The notes: generated by a model from the sequence alone, not told the origin. 64,000 nucleotides of DNA from Halichondria panicea (GCF_963675165.1 NC_087384.1:5759182-5823181), one strand, 5' to 3'; positions 23,246 through 35,496 are shown, counted from the first letter of the stretch. Program-made: numbers and translations.

Positions 23246-26200
23246 TTAGGGTTGTAGTGATTCCTTGAGTATGTAGCGAGCACACTTGCTTGCTTGGTCA
23301 TTGCAGCCACGATCCAACAAAGCTTGTAGTAGAACTCGATACGTAGCTGTTCCACTGAATAGATTCTTAGATTTCCATTTCTTAATACTGTCATATCTCA
23401 TCATCCCTATAGTTAGACTGCTATGTCTGATGTATTCAATTTCATCTACCGTTAATCCCAGCCGCGTTGCTACCAGCTCCCAGTTTTCCATATACAGTGA
23501 AATATCAAATATGTGTTGATCTCTGCACTCTCTATTTGCGTCTTCGTATGTCAATCCATTGCTTGATAGGAAGGCATCCAACTTTGTGGCGGCATGAGCT
23601 GCTTGTTCAACAGTGTGCTGCTCTCCAACAGATGCAGCGGGAATTCCCTGGAGTGGAATGAAGTTCAGATAATACACGTAATAAATTCAACAAAGAGCGA
23701 GTCTTCCATAGTAAATATGGTATATGTATGTTTCCCATTAGCCTCGTCCCACTTTCCTCGAAGGAAGAGGGCCTGGTATTGACTGCTTGCGAATGAGCTA
23801 ACCACCTGCCGGCTAGGAATAACAACAATGATGTCACAACAAATTAACTGAAAGAAGTAGATAGAAGTTCGATTGAGGATTCTTCTAGCTGCTGATAGCT
23901 ACTCTTAGCCTGATGCTAACAAAAGACTGCCTGCAATAGTGCGGGTGACCATCATTGGAACAGAGTGAAAGCTGAGCCTAGATGGACAAACCACGCCCAT
24001 CAAACACTAACCTTGGTGAAACAAACCTTGACTAAAAGCTAGCTAGCTAGCTGTAGCTCTGTGTATGATTTTAATACTATTAATTTGTATTCTGTACATG
24101 TACAGGATATTTCCCAGGCCAATTTTTCTCCTTCCATTCTTTACTGGAACGAGACTATAGTGCTAGCGATAAAATGTTTTGTTTTACAGTAAATTTACGG
24201 AACAATTCATTTTACGTGAACAGTCAGTAGAGGCTCTCTTTAAAGGCTTGCGGAGGCTAGCTTCCCATAAAATGGCAACATTACCCAGTACCCACACAGA
24301 TGTTATCTGTTATCTGTGGTCAACCACAATATTGTTATGAATGTTCAACCACAATGCTGATTGTGCAAAGATTCTGCAAAACCTAACAAATGACCCAATG
24401 AGTTCGACACATTGACATACATGAAACTAGACACACACAAAGTGCACTCACACACACACTCACTGCGTAGTAGTAACACTATGGGCAGCGGAAGTCATAA
24501 AGCTGGTAAGGTTAGCAAACACCAGTAAAAATAGCTTGACATACAATTATAGGGGGGGCACACACAACACTCACCTTCATATACTGACAGACTTGAACAG
24601 CAATCGTCCCTTTCTTCAGTTTTACTAACATCTCCAGAAGGGCCCTGAATGTCGCTTGAGGGAGCTTCTTTCTTTTCCAGATGTTCAAGCACTTGATCAT
24701 GGCTGCGTGAGTATCTGCTTTTTGGATGACATCAGTTTGTTCTCCGGAGGACAAACCCAGAACGTCCATATAATACTCCACATTGTCGAAACAGGCAGCC
24801 AAATACGATACGTCTTCTTGCTGGATTTCATGGTTGACTTGTGAAGTAGTGAGCTGATATTTGTCGATTAGCCCTTGAAGAGTTTCACTCACTGGTTGAG
24901 CCGATGATCCTACAGTGTCCCTAGTAGCCGGTGCTGTATAAGAACATGATATAAATACACATTGTTGCACTGGTATGATATAGGCTATATCAGCATAGAA
25001 AACAGTATCAGGCAAAAGTCAGTTACACGCACCTGTAGTTTGGAACCAGATCATTTGTTCAGACTTGACCCTCGACGTGTAAGTCTCATCAATAGTGCAT
25101 CTTAGATAGCCCTCTTTCAAGAGTAGTTCTGCAGCGTGGAAACGAGGAATATCCATGGCCTGCACAGAATACGGTGTACAAGGACAAAAGAAAGCTGACT
25201 GTGGCTGCTCCTCAATGTAACGAAGTATTTTACAAGAAGCATGTATTCCACAAACAATTTGATTTTGAATTGTCGGACACATCGCAGAACAAACATCTTT
25301 GCTTCCCTCCACGTGTACTTCAATATACGAAAAAGAGTCGATCAGAGTAACCCGGCAACTACTGCCTGGAGGAGACAACAGTACACAATTCTGAGCAATT
25401 ACTTTCGGCTTTCCCCTAATCAGCAGAAACTTCCAACCCAACTGATGAATTAGATAAACTTGAAGGCAACAAAACACTCCTGCACGTGGCCAACCATTAG
25501 AGAATTTTATTAACAACGGACTCACTAAAACAGACTCAACATGATATTCCATTATTTTGTCTTGTGTTAGCATATCTAAAAGTGAGGGCATGAAGTATTG
25601 AGCCGTACGTGATGTGACATCTATTTCTGACGAAAACGGTGTTAGAATGAGAAGATTCATGAATATTTTGAGGAGGTCGGGTGGAGAAAACAATCCTTCT
25701 ACGTAGTGCTTAGAAAAATGTTCAACAAACTCTAGTGTTATGATTCCTTTATCTCGAAATTTCTGCCATTTTCCTTTTGAAGCTTTAGCCCGTCCAGCAG
25801 TGGCTGTTGATTTAATCCTTTTATCGTATGCTTCCTTGACCAACTCTGTCAGCTTGTCCAGGAGAACTTGAGAGCTAGTGAAGACAACGTTAGGCAAGAT
25901 GTCGACATAGTAGTGAAAAATGTGTTGTTCATGAAAGAATTTCAAAGCCTCCACAAGTGCATTTTCTTCGATATGTATTTGCTTTGCGACTTCCAGACAC
26001 TCTTGTATGCTCAATACTTTCCTGTTGAGACGATTTGACATTTCTTTTAGTGACATTTCCAGCACGTACCACCAAATCGGCATTTCGATTACTTTAGAAG
26101 GAGAGTCATCGACGATAGATCTTATCATTTTGGCCATTCTTTCTTCATGAGGGCCTGGATCCTTTCCATTAAGAGCAAATATCAATTCATCCTCAGTTTC

Positions 26201-27830
26201 GTTACAAAAAACAAGCTGGTCAGTAAATTCTGGTGAAAGAATTTTAAGTAGTCGCTCATTCTTTTCCTGTACAGTTTCATAACGTTTATTGATTTCGTCC
26301 CGAAAGGTGCCTACAATGACAAGAGTAGGTTTTTCTCCATTGATAGTATGAGACTGCATTGAGCGAACGAGACACTTGAGGGTATCAATAGTTGTAAGAG
26401 GTGATTGGTATGGAGTTGAAATCAGTTTGCCGTTTTCGTAATACTCAACCATAGAATGAGAGTCCAATTGTTCTGAAAGCTTCAGAGTAAACAAAGCAAT
26501 GCTAATACCATGTAAAAAATGAGGTAGAAGATTGTGAAAGTGAGGCTGGCCACCACTGTCGATAAAATAGATCCAGTTGGAGCCTAGAATTTGTCGTGCA
26601 TCTTGTGATCTTGGATGATGTGAATCCACTACTTTATCACGAAGATCAGCAATCAGTAACTCAAGTTGAGCCAGTGGTAGCAATGTGGAAGGTGTTTTAT
26701 TAGCTGGTTGCTTGTCAGCTGAATTTATTATCTCTGTCGGATCTTTTGCCTGAATTTCACGAACTACGCCCGAAATCATAGCTCCAACAATTTCATGCAG
26801 TTTTTCATCGTTTACTTCTTTCCATTTGTTGTTATGGGAATGGACCTTGACATCAGTTACATCTCTAACATGAACAGAAATATCGGCAAGAGGAGTGCTA
26901 TCTCTAGAGCTGGCAGAGCCCTGATTACAAAGAATGCGCTTGATACAAGTTTTTCCAACTCCAGCTTCTCCTTGAATTAGAGCATTAGTTATTTTCACAG
27001 TCACTATTCCATCTCTTAGAGCATCGTCGAATATCCTCCTTCGTTTTTGTTGTTTCTAGATAAGAAAAATGGAAGCATAATTATTAGACTTCCAAAATTC
27101 CGATAATGTTATTATCCACCCAAAGTAAACTGATTTCAATTCAATTCAATTATGCTCATTGTAGGACAAAAATGAAGCTCTGACAAATTGAAATGCTACC
27201 TAGTACCTATGGACTATTTACCATGAAGTTGTGAATAGGTACGTGTACGTATGCATCATTATAACAATTACATGCACACATGCCCAAAAACACACAGGGC
27301 GAGCAATTAAAGGCCTAGCTACCGGATACCTTAGATGCAGAGGAGGTGGGACATCACTTGAACTTTCACTAATTATGACCTTTTAATGACAATTCAGGCC
27401 AAATTGCTTTTCGTTTTTGCTGACTCAGCAGTAAAACACGACTGGATCTAGGTTGTATGGCTATTATGTGCTGATAGGGTTAGGTCCAGTATCACAGACA
27501 CCAAACACAACTAGTTGTCAACAGATTCAGCGACAGAAACCGTGCAAAAATATAGTCTCATAAATAAACCATAGATAGTAGAGGGAATTCCCTCTACTAT
27601 CTATGAATAAACCACCCTCTATGACAAACACTTGGGATTAGGCCGCCCAACTTTTAGAGGGCAGCTAAAATATGAGACTAGCAAATTAGAATATTACGTA
27701 CCCGTAGGTCTTCCTCCAGATCTTCTACAGTGCTAGCAGGCCGGACATCAGAAAGTGATCTAGATCTAGATCTAGTAATAGGCATAGGAGATAACGGGGC
27801 TTGGTACCCTAGACATACACTAGCACTCAT
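23246..27830 (-). CDS. ROCO-like GTPase with two C-terminal Death domains
   Basis: Four exons: 27830-27702, 27055-25033, 24933-24575, 23647-23246. They total 2913 nt, 970 aa, in consistent phase. The N-terminal 43 aa are Ser/Arg-rich. The GTPase part has a P-loop GEAGVGKTC (about residues 72-80), a switch II-like DSGGQPHFHN (about 209-218) and a VGTFRDE stretch (about 291-297) in the guanine-specificity position, where canonical NKxD is not seen. A COR-like region follows (about 370-560), ending near YFMPSLLDML. Exons 3 and 4 each encode a Death-fold domain: about 718-837, with FDNVEYYMDVLGLSSGEQ and NIWKRKKLPQATFRALLEML; and about 838-970, with ENWELVATRLGLTVDEIEYI and ATYRVLLQALLDRG. ROCO proteins are signalling scaffolds. 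Two Death domains suggest recruitment of apoptosis or immune adaptors (inference). No LRR or kinase was seen. Start chosen as the first in-frame ATG. Confidence 0.83.
27563..27612. mobile_element. 36-bp perfect palindrome with 7-bp target duplication
   Basis: 27570-27605 is a perfect palindrome starting CATAGATAGTAGAGGGAA, the same first 14 bases as the 1.54-kb element at 19897. It is bordered by AATAAAC on both sides (27563-27569, 27606-27612). It sits in the first intron of the ROCO-like gene. It looks like a minimal transposon made only of two ends, or a remnant after internal loss. Confidence 0.8.
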
Positions 27831-27929
27831 TATTGACAGAACCAAGAGTGCATAAGAAGAGAAGAGTGTCGAACTTAACTACGTACTTCTACACAACACA
27901 AACACTGTGCACAATTACAAAGTAACATG

Positions 27930-28012
27930 ACTTGCACTAGATGGGCGTGCCCGTCCCCAGCCATAAAAAAAAATATATGGCTGGGGGACGGGGCACGCCC
28001 ATCTAGACTCGC
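27930..28012. mobile_element. Hairpin element with long GC-rich arms
   Basis: Arms CTAGATGGGCGTGCCCGTCC... and the near-complement (27937-28006) enclose an A/T loop. The flanks ACTTGCA and ACTCGCA may be a 7-bp target duplication with one mismatch. It lies about 100 bp upstream of the ROCO-like start codon, so it may overlap that promoter. Confidence 0.7.
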
Positions 28013-28031
28013 ACGTGATAAAATTTACTAG

Positions 28032-28065
28032 TACCGTATATCTTCTAATTTATCGGACACAAAAA
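28032..28065. mobile_element. Solo left end of the TACCGTATATC MITE family
   Basis: About 33 bp match the left end of the MITE at 19346, then similarity stops. No partner end was found nearby. Confidence 0.7.
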
Positions 28066-28085
28066 ATATTGAGCATGCAAAGTGT

Positions 28086-28156
28086 ACATTTGTTTAGCCT
28101 CGATCCCAGCCCCTCACACCAGCGAGAGCGGCCTGGAATCGAGGCTAACATTCGTT
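28086..28156. mobile_element. 53-bp micro-element with 9-bp target duplication
   Basis: 28095-28147 has inverted arms of the TAGCCTCGATTCCAGGCC family. It is flanked by ACATTTGTT and ACATTCGTT (one mismatch), a 9-bp duplication. It directly abuts a second, larger family member at 28157-28254. Confidence 0.8.
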
Positions 28157-28254
28157 TAGCCTCGATTCCAGGCCGCTCTCGCTGATCCAGGCCGATCTAG
28201 CAGAGGGCCTTTGAAAAGAAGGCCGGTGAAGGAGGCGGCCTGGGATCGAGGCTA
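28157..28254. mobile_element. 98-bp member of the TAGCCTCGATTCCAGGCC family
   Basis: Begins TAGCCTCGATTCCAGGCCGC and ends GCGGCCTGGGATCGAGGCTA. The interior (about 58 bp) is unlike the neighbouring copy. No matching 9-bp flank, so the arrangement may have been rearranged after insertion. Confidence 0.7.
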
Positions 28255-28295
28255 CACCATTCAGGTCTCAGACTGCATGGATGCACTGTATATGT

Positions 28296-29075
28296 ACAGT
28301 CTAGAGAGTAGAATACAAAAATAGGTGAGTAGTTGTACTTAAATGTATCTCAAGATTGGAACATTTCTAAGAAATTGTGCTGATACTATTGTAGAATTAG
28401 CCTCGATCCCAGGCCGATCCGTCTCTAATTGAACGCTAGGTCACCTAGCATTCAATTAGAAATGGATCGGAGAATAAGCTACAACGTGATTCAAAAATAT
28501 TTCCCCAAAAGTTGTTGTAGTGGGAAATAATTTTAGGTGATAATGGGGGTGATCGTAAAAAAATTTATGTAACATCAATTATTTCCGGAACTAAAGTATT
28601 TCTGGACAAATTTATTCTTATCAAAAGTTAGGCAATTTATTCAAGCTTACTCGGTGTAATTTTTGGACCTTAACCGTGAGATCTTCTTCAATCTCTCCCT
28701 AACCGAAACGGCACTAAAAACTAGCAATTTTGAGCACTGCGGAGGATGTGTATATATTTAAGCAACATCGAACCTTTCATAAGACAGCCAAACTATCTAT
28801 ATAGATGTTGTGACAAAGTTCCAAACCTTAGCCGGAAACCGTTGACCTTTTCTCTCCCTAACCGATTACCCACTATAACAATTGTTTACTGTTTTATTAA
28901 TCACCACAAACCCACCACCTTATGTTTTCATGGAACCATATTTGGATATGTTGTAGCTTATTTATTCACCTACACATTGGTATCAGCAGATGTTCTTAGA
29001 AATGTTCCAATCATAAGATATTTACATTTAAGTACAACTACTCACACATTTTTGGTATTCTATTCTTTAGACTGT
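28296..29075. mobile_element. Long-TIR foldback element, about 780 bp
   Basis: Inverted repeats of roughly 100 bp (left from ACAGTCTAGAGAGTAGAATA through GATTGGAACATTTCTAAGAA; right the complement, ending near 29075) with scattered mismatches. A TAGCCTCGATCCCAGGCC fragment at about 28397 and an adjoining inverted pair around GATCCGTCTCTAATTGAACG sit inside, so a second insertion is nested here. The open frame on the + strand at 28746-29147 overlaps the right arm and shows no domain; it is taken as non-coding. Confidence 0.75.
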
Positions 29076-29554
29076 TTTTATTACCCAAACCAGCTAGGTT
29101 GGGAAATTCCCTTACACAATATAAACAACAAGCCCTTGAAACACTGAAGTTTAATTTGAGCCACTGAGTTAATGGTAAGCCCAACTACTTAATAAAGTGA
29201 CTGAATAATGATCATAATTATTAAATCATTGAGACAATGACCCTCTCATAATAATTATGATACCTATTTAATATGCCTGGATTTTCTAAACCATGTATTT
29301 TGTAGAGGCAGCTATACAGTTTAGTTGAAGCCTGGAAATAGGCATTATAGGTTATTACCAGGACTGGAACTCATTAAAAGGGTCTAAGTTGTAGTCTAGT
29401 TGTAAAATATGTGAATATCATTACCAGTACTTCAAAGGAATGTTGCTGTACCGATATACGTGTTGTTTTGTCTGTACTAACACCACTTAGACAAGAGCTA
29501 TTCTGTATAGAGAGTCGTAGATCCTCCTCCTTCCTTAATATGTGCTCCTGTTAT

Positions 29555-29737
29555 TACCGTACTTTTTCTAAATAAGGCGCCGGTTTTTAATAATTACGTT
29601 TTCAAGACTAGTGTATGCAAAACAAGAAATAGTCAATGAATTTATACATGGTGCCTTATAGGAGAAATCTCCATGCAGGTGGCGCCTTACTAGAAGGGCC
29701 CTGGCCCCTGGGGGCCTCTTTTAGAAGAAGTACTGTA
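29555..29737. mobile_element. MITE with TACCGTACTTTTTCTA termini
   Basis: Ends TACCGTACTTTTTCTAAATA and the approximate complement of TACAGTACTTCTTCTAAAAG enclose about 140 bp. TA at both borders. The termini are diverged relatives of the element at 19346. Confidence 0.75.
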
Positions 29738-30625
29738 ACTACTCATGCAAGAGGGGATGTACAGTTTATACACAGAGAGGTTGTACATGCGTCATCATTC
29801 ATGTCACATTCCTAAGGTTTTTTTCTCACCATATATACTGAACAACTGTATTGCTATGTCCAACTGTACTGAGCCTGACTATAGCTGTACTATCTTTTGC
29901 CTGGGATTAGCTATACTGTAGCCATTAGGGTAGCTACATTAGGGTAGAGTATATATAGTTCAGTGGTGCTGTATACAGCTTGCATTGTACTGGCTGGCAG
30001 ATCCAGTAAACACTCTATACACTGATAGATAACTCGTCAGAATGGAGAGGATGTTTAGGGATAATTGGATGCCGGGGTAGCTCAGTATATATACCACCTA
30101 ATTAAAGAAGCCAGTAAGTCCAAAATAGTCAGTTCTCAGTATCTGATACGCTAACAAAACAAGAAACTTCACATTGAATCATTACACAAGAATCATTGTC
30201 AAGAATGTGAGCCAGCTTAGCAAAATTTTGTTGCACGTGATCGTGTCCAATCTTCTGGCTTAAACAACTTGAGCCCTAGGTCAAGAGTTGTATTAGCAGT
30301 ACAGCACGAGGGCATGGAGTTATAACCTACTTATTGCTGATTGTGTAATAATTTCGAGGATCAACTAATGGACCAGGATTCTACCCAACTGCATTGGGAT
30401 TTGCCACGCATCACAAGCTAATAGGGTGGTGCTTTAGGTTCAATTGGACTGCATCCTGAGTAATTTTAGTCTCGCAAGCCAGATCCCGGAGGTAACATGC
30501 AGTCTAAGTGGCGTTTATATTGATATAAAGTGGTTAGTGGTTAGAGTAACAATGTGTGAAACCATATAGCTAATTAGATTTACCAACTCTACTTATGCAG
30601 TTTCATAGCTTCTACAAACACTTAT
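29738..30625. other. Gene-poor stretch
   Basis: AT-rich DNA without a convincing exon. It includes a tRNA-like GCCGGGGTAGCTCAGT at about 30072 that cannot be folded into a full tRNA (see rejected items). Confidence 0.5.
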
Positions 30626-30633
30626 CTACGGTA

Positions 30634-30857
30634 GGCCGAGAGGGGTCACCTGCCTCCGCCTACCGCCCCTATGAACCGCAAATTGAAGCACGCGCAGAGT
30701 TTTAATTTATCGACTGTGCAGACTGATCAGAAAATGTGTTGGCCGGCGGTTCTTTGTTTAACCGCCCGCGCTTAATGTGTTAATCGTGGGTGATTAACAA
30801 AATATCCGTGCGCGGTTCATTGTGGCAGTAGGCGGAGGCAGATTACCCTTCTCGGCC
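30634..30857. mobile_element. MITE with GGCCGAGAGGGGTCACCTGC termini
   Basis: Inverted repeats of about 46 bp (GGCCGAGAGGGGTCACCTGC... and its complement, a few mismatches) flank about 130 bp rich in CG-containing words. It is 225 bp upstream of the NACHT-LRR start codon and so may lie in its promoter. Confidence 0.8.
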
Positions 30858-31082
30858 ACCATATAGTCTTACTATACTATGTTAGTGATTCAGTTAGACA
30901 CTCTTCAAGCGTATAGCTCTAGGACAACCTGGGTGGCCATATAATTATGTATCAAATCTCAATTCTCTATCCTCTGCTAGGTTGTTGGTGCTTTTATCGA
31001 ATAGAATTCAGTTGGTGAAGCGTAAAACCAACCCACAAAGATTGTAATAATTGCCAAATTGATCTAATTGAAGCATTAAAAG

Positions 31083-34000
31083 ATGGATAAATTCATTACC
31101 AGCATTCGCCGGAAGTACAGAGAGAGATCCTTAAATCGTGAAGAGCAATGGCCGCCAGTTTCTGGAGACAGGCTTATCAACTTGCAGTTAGTGGAGGCTG
31201 AAAAGAAAGAAGGATTTAGAGCCGGCTTGCCACAACATGGTGCACCTGATGATAAGGTCAAACGTACTCCATTTCTCCATGGCGACCTATTCCGAGTCAA
31301 AGAAGGCAAGAAACCAGTGAAAAAGATTATCGTTGAGGGCAATGCTGGGATTGGTAAAACCACACTGTGTACTATGCTTGCTGAAGGGTGGGCAGAGGGC
31401 AAGATCCTGACACAATTCGACTGTGTTTTATTGATTCCACTGAGAGAGAATCGAGTATCCTCAGCCTCAAGTCTCGCTGAGCTGTTCAAACTTCTCCACT
31501 CCAGTGAAAGGATCCGCACACCTGTAATAGAAAAGTTGGAGGATAGAGAGGGAGAAGGTGTCCTCATCATAGCTGATGGCTGGGATGAGCTCAGTGAAGT
31601 AAACCGTTCCAAAGTGTCCTTTCTCTATGACCTTCTCTTTGGTGATGTTCTTCCATTTGCTTCTGTTCTTTTGACCTCCCGACCTTCTGCTTCAGCTACT
31701 CTTCACGACCTTCCTTCTGTAGACCGTTTGGTTGAGGTAGTTGGCTTCAATGATGAGAATATCAAACAGTACATAGAATCGGAGTTTAAACAATTCCCCA
31801 AAAAAGCTTTTTCTCTTATCAAGCAGCTTGAGAACAACCCAGCCATTCAGAGTGTGTGTTCTGTGCCCCTCAATTGTGCCATTGTTTGTAACTTGTGGCA
31901 TACTTCAGACCAAGAGCTTCCTTGTACGCTAACTGAGCTGTACAGTCAAATTGTTCTGAATTTTATCCTTCGCAATATTAAAAAGTACTTCCCTGCTTGT
32001 CCGTTTAACCTGAATAGATTTGATAAGATTCCGAGTGATCTACAACACACATTCTGGTTGATTTGTGAGTTTGCCTACGAGTGCTTATTACTAGATCAGC
32101 TAGTTTTCTCAGAAGCTGAATTGTCCTGTTGCTTACCCGAAGTTGGTGACAAGTTGCAGTGTTTTGGTCTGCTGCAGTCTGCACGATCACTTCTACCTGT
32201 TGGTCACGGCTTGTCATTTCACTTTACTCACCTGACCATCCAGGAGTTCTTGGCTGCCCTCCATCTTGCTACTCTACCCAATGAGGAGAAACTGAAGGTT
32301 GTTGAAGCTCATGCTGACAGTGGCCGGTTCAACATGATAAAGAGATTTATGTTTGGTCTTGCTAGTAAGTACCATGGTAGTCATATTGATAAGGTGATCA
32401 GTTTGGATGATGGTTTGATGGATCAATTTCTGGTGGCTAAAGAGTTTAAAATGTTGGATTTATGTCATGTGGCTTTCGAAGCTTCGGACCCTAGATTCTC
32501 AACAAAGGTTTGTCAAATGTATGGGAAAAATTTATTAGAAGGTAATTTGAGCACTCCCTTTGACTGTGTAGCTATGTTCTATGTTCTTCGACATGCTGCA
32601 AAATGTGATGATATGGTTATCGAAATATCCAATTGTGCAATCAGTGATAAGCTGTTGAAGGAACTAACTGACATACTTTCCAATGCAAATGGTAAACTGC
32701 AAGTACAAGAATTATCCCTCCAACGGACTAAGTTGTCTGGCAAAGGTGTTGCCGATCTATTCAAGAGAGCCTCAGCTGCCTTTACATCTTTAAGTCATCT
32801 CTATTTGAATAGGAACTTCACTGACGTCATGTCACCATTCTTGCACGCATCTTGTATGAGCCTCACACAACTGGACTTATCCCACAATCCTCTTGGAGTG
32901 TCTGGTATACAGTCATTAGAGACAGCTGTACGTGCAGGAGTTCTCGCTAATCTAGCATTGCTAGATTTATCCAACACCCTCACTGGCGATGCTGACGTCA
33001 ACGGAGCTCTACTGACCACCCTCTTACAGTCCATTGCCTCTCACTCTGCTGAACTAGAATACTTACAACTCTCTGATAATAATCTTGGTTTACCTGGATG
33101 GTGTTCAGTTGTGGAGAACATTCCGTTAGGATTGAATCACATTATATTAAGAGCTACCCATTTTACGACTTCATTTCACTCAGAGTTTCACTACATAGTC
33201 ACCTGTGAGATGCTAGAAATCCACCCTAACAGTTTAACAACATTGTATTTGAAAGGCTCCAATTTCAGTGGGAGTGCCGGAACTCTCTTACTGACAAAGT
33301 TTTTTCAAGCATTTCAATCACTGGAACACCTTGACTGCTCTCACGGTTTTCTCACCTCTGCCGACATCATAATGCTTATCCATCATCTCAAGTCCGCTAA
33401 TGTGATATGTAAGAGTTTAATGACATTGTATCTCAGCAACAACTCCATTGATGATGAGGGAGTGATAGCTCTCACTGAGTGTCTACCAGAGCTGTTTCCT
33501 AGTCTGGACAATTTAAATTTTAGTAACTACCTGAGTCTGTATGGCATTAACCTCCGTGGTAATCCTGTGAGTGAGGAGTTGATACATAAGTGCAACGAAC
33601 AGTTGAAGGTACTCATGCACTCATAGATTATGTTGCGTTTATCTTAATAATATATACACAGGCCACACGGGAATCAAGGAATTCTGCAGTACTGAATGAG
33701 TGGGAGAAAACATGTTTACCTCCACGAAATGAAGAGGTTAGTAAACTATGATTCATTAAATCATGCATTAAATTTACGGTCACAAATACTATTTCTTAGA
33801 TGAATTGTACATTCCTTTTTCTTTGGGATACGCTGCTGGCAGAGATGATTGACATGGCTAGAGAGGTGAGTGTGTCAATTGCGAGTGATACACATGCATA
33901 TAATTATTATATTGTGTGACACAATCTGTAGATCTCTTCCACTGATTATGACAGTAACTCTTCATGGTATTTCACTAACGAGCCAGCGGAATACAACCCA

Positions 34001-35008
34001 ATCGTTTATGAGGTTGTGGATACAGTGGACACTCCTAGTGATGTCACTGATCCAGACACTCTCATCAATGAACAGAGCTTCTCTCAAGCATCACCAGTAG
34101 AGCACCACCCCACAGCTAGTGACGAGGCTACTTGTACTACAGCGCTGCAGTCTACCCACAGAACAGACCAACATACAAGAAGTGAGTGTTGCTATCCATA
34201 ATTATCGGCATTTTGTATACGTGTATATACGTATATAGTGCATACATACATACATGTACCAATTCTTTATTATACACACAGCCTCTACTATAATGACTGA
34301 TGCTATACCATCTGGTGCCACAGAAGAAGGAGATACCTCACAAGATGTCCTCACTTCATATCCACAAACCATTCACTCAGGTATATAGGTGGTAGATCAG
34401 TTATCAATAAACCTTGTATAAAAAATTTTACACGAGTCATTTGTATATAATTATACTGTTCTGCACATGGGTGTGAGCTAGAAAATTAGAATGTCCATGT
34501 TAAGAAGTTCAGTTTATTGTCAGATATTCCACCCATTACCCACATCCCTTTCCACATCCCTCTCCTTCTCCAAGGAGCTGATAGACTGTGGACTGTGACA
34601 ATTGAGGAAGTGAAGGAGCGTACAAAAGTGACCGACTCTCAACTTGACACTGAAATTAAAGAAGTTGACATGTTGGACCTGGCAGCTCATTTTGACAATG
34701 TGGAGACCTACCCTGTGATGTTGGGGCTGAATCCTGCTGAACAGAAAGACGTTAAATATGCTTGGTTCCTCAATGACATGCAAACAGCAATGTTTCATAC
34801 TTTAAAAGTGTGGAGACAGCATAATCCAGGTGCAGCCACGTACCGAGCACTAGTGGACATTGTACTGGATATGGGAATGGAAGCATTGGCCACTTATATT
34901 TGTCAGTCAGCAGCTAGGTAAGTGAAACATTAGTCGTACAATGCTGCCGCCCTGTTTATCGTGCAATTCTTCGCTTGTAGGAAACCTGTGGGATGCAACA
35001 GGATCTAA
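31083..35008 (+). CDS. NACHT-LRR (NLR-like) protein with C-terminal Death domain
   Basis: Seven exons: 31083-33608, 33662-33736, 33800-33865, 33932-34181, 34282-34380, 34575-34917, 34981-35008. They total 3387 nt, 1128 aa, with all phases joining; without the last junction the frame stops at 34921. The N-terminus (about 60 aa) has no recognisable effector domain. NACHT: Walker A GNAGIGKTT (about residues 86-94), Walker B LIIADGWDEL (about 161-170), sensor-like LLTSRPSA (about 196), and FTHLTIQEFLAALHLATLP before the repeats. LRRs at about 530-840 include LTQLDLSHNPLGVSG and LMTLYLSNNSIDDEG. A Ser/Thr/acidic linker follows, then a Death domain (about 1006-1119) with FDNVETYPVMLGLNPAEQKD and WRQHNPGAATYRALVDI. 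NLRs are intracellular pattern receptors. The Death domain is normally N-terminal; here it is at the other end. An unseen upstream exon cannot be excluded. Confidence 0.86.
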
Positions 35009-35496
35009 CTTTCCTTAAACTCTTATTGTGTATGTCATCATTTGAGACTTGAACTGTCTTCCTAAATTTGTGCTGTTGAAGATTCTTAACAAATTTTATT
35101 GACTTTCTGTTAATCCTGCATGATGTTATGTCCTCAGCTTTGGGTATAGCATTGGGTATACTATAGCATTATACCGAGCTAGATCATCGCAAGACTTTTT
35201 CATATATTGAATGGAGCTAATTACAGTGTGTGTGTGGGGGGGGGGCTGGGTTACAACTATGTGTGTGTGGGTGAAATTGGGGTACTTTATACAGGTACTG
35301 GGAGGTGGCCTGTGAGGGCAAGATTGATAAAACAGTCGAAAATTGTCACGACTGACAAATATGTACAGTGCACTAATTGTGTATGCGTAATTAATTATAT
35401 ACATGTAACTTACCAACTGGCAAGTCTCCAGCGAATGCGTATGTTAGCAGATTACAATAATAGGATAGACACCAGAAAAGCAAAGAATAATTATGA

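Noticed and set aside
28746-29147. 133-codon open frame on the plus strand
   Set aside because: It overlaps the right arm of the long inverted-repeat element, has no domain, and its composition reflects AT-rich DNA.
30072-30160. tRNA-like GCCGGGGTAGCTCAGT
   Set aside because: Only the acceptor/D-arm resemblance is present; no T-arm GTTCGA-type motif or closing acceptor stem could be found. At most an old tRNA-derived fragment.
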